Of a DNA stretch of 7,086 nucleotides, positions 6,877 through 7,086 are shown one piece after another. Location of the stretch: NCBI GenBank assembly GCA_029555925.1, contig JAKPQU010000438.1, forward strand, positions 1 through 7,086. The letters run 5' to 3'. The position numbers were made by a program, and so were the translations under genes. The first letter of the stretch is position 1; the number at the start of each line of letters is the position of its first letter. The DNA is from Bacillota bacterium (GTDB taxonomy: Bacteria; Eremiobacterota; SpSt-956; JAKJGF01). Below the pieces are notes generated by a model. The model searched no databases. It saw only the letters and a list, made by a program, of their open reading frames with translations, and was not told where the DNA came from.

Positions 6877-6885
6877 CACCCCTTT
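6877..6885 (-). promoter_or_regulatory. Ribosome binding site that fixes the scpB start
   Basis: Read on the minus strand, AAAGGGGTG lies 5 nt before the ATG at 6871. It selects this start over the in-frame ATG at 6919, which has no comparable site. Confidence 0.7.
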
Positions 6886-6945
6886 CGAATTTTTTGACTG
6901 TGTAATAAATTTTGTACAAACCTTTATTGAAGCCTTATTTCATGG

Positions 6946-7086
6946 TATAGTGTATTTCATAACTTATTAGAATTTAAGTCGTCGTGACGCGTAACGCGTG
7001 ACGCGTGACGGGTTTAATCCCTGCGCATCACGCATTACGCTTTACGCATTACGAGGTCATTATTTATGGATAGTTATGAAACTAAC
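6946..7086 (-). repeat. MITE-like palindromic element, copy B (cut by window end)
   Basis: The reverse complement of this stretch equals 20-160 at 139 of 141 positions; the two differences are in the central loop. Similarity ends exactly at 6946, the counterpart of 160. The window stops about 4 nt before the expected outer end (TATA). The end facing scpB is the same end that faces the peptidase gene in copy A, so both copies sit directly upstream of a gene with the same polarity relative to it (43 nt before the peptidase start, 74 nt before scpB). Confidence 0.8.

Noticed and set aside
16..7086. Composite transposon carrying five genes
   Set aside because: The flanking repeats encode no transposase and none lies between them; the five genes look like ordinary chromosomal genes. 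Only the repeat arrangement itself is reported.

Overview
The window is a compact AT-rich bacterial segment with five protein-coding genes, all of recognisable families. Strong AGGAGG-type ribosome binding sites, frequent AGA and ATA codons, and a methylmalonyl-CoA mutase split into a large catalytic and a small cobalamin-binding subunit suggest a strictly or mainly anaerobic, fermentative bacterium, perhaps a clostridial or similar low-GC lineage. The sequence alone does not fix the taxon.

Layout: an approx. 145 bp palindromic, MITE-like element (16-160) lies upstream of a cytosolic prolyl oligopeptidase (204-2255, +). A good sigma70-type promoter (2319-2347) and a leader hairpin precede a knotted-type carbamoyltransferase (2449-3513, +), which ends in a clear rho-independent terminator (3522-3567). 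The 400-base gap 3514-3913 is packed with repeats: a 152 bp element with 33-nt terminal inverted repeats (3585-3736) and an AGTGAGTAGTGAA-type repeat (3831-3888). Then come the large (3914-5554) and small (5586-5993) subunits of adenosylcobalamin-dependent methylmalonyl-CoA mutase as a two-gene operon. A methylmalonyl-CoA decarboxylase gene (scpB type, 6092-6871, -) converges on them, and a second AGTGAGTAGTGAA-type hairpin sits between the two converging transcripts. The window closes with a nearly identical, inverted copy of the first element (6946-7086).

Function: mutase plus decarboxylase give succinyl-CoA <-> methylmalonyl-CoA -> propionyl-CoA + CO2, the logic of the E. coli Sbm/YgfG (ScpA/ScpB) pathway, here with a two-subunit mutase. 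The peptidase (peptide degradation) and the carbamoyltransferase (probably arginine-, ornithine- or ureide-related) fit an amino-acid-fermenting lifestyle, but that link is inference.

The least ordinary aspects are the two 141-bp inverted repeats (139/141 identical) that bracket the whole gene block with the same end facing inward next to a gene start, the density of three unrelated hairpin-forming repeat families in 7 kb, and a carbamoyltransferase that mixes features of several subfamilies. I see no transposase, phage gene, CRISPR array, tRNA or rRNA.
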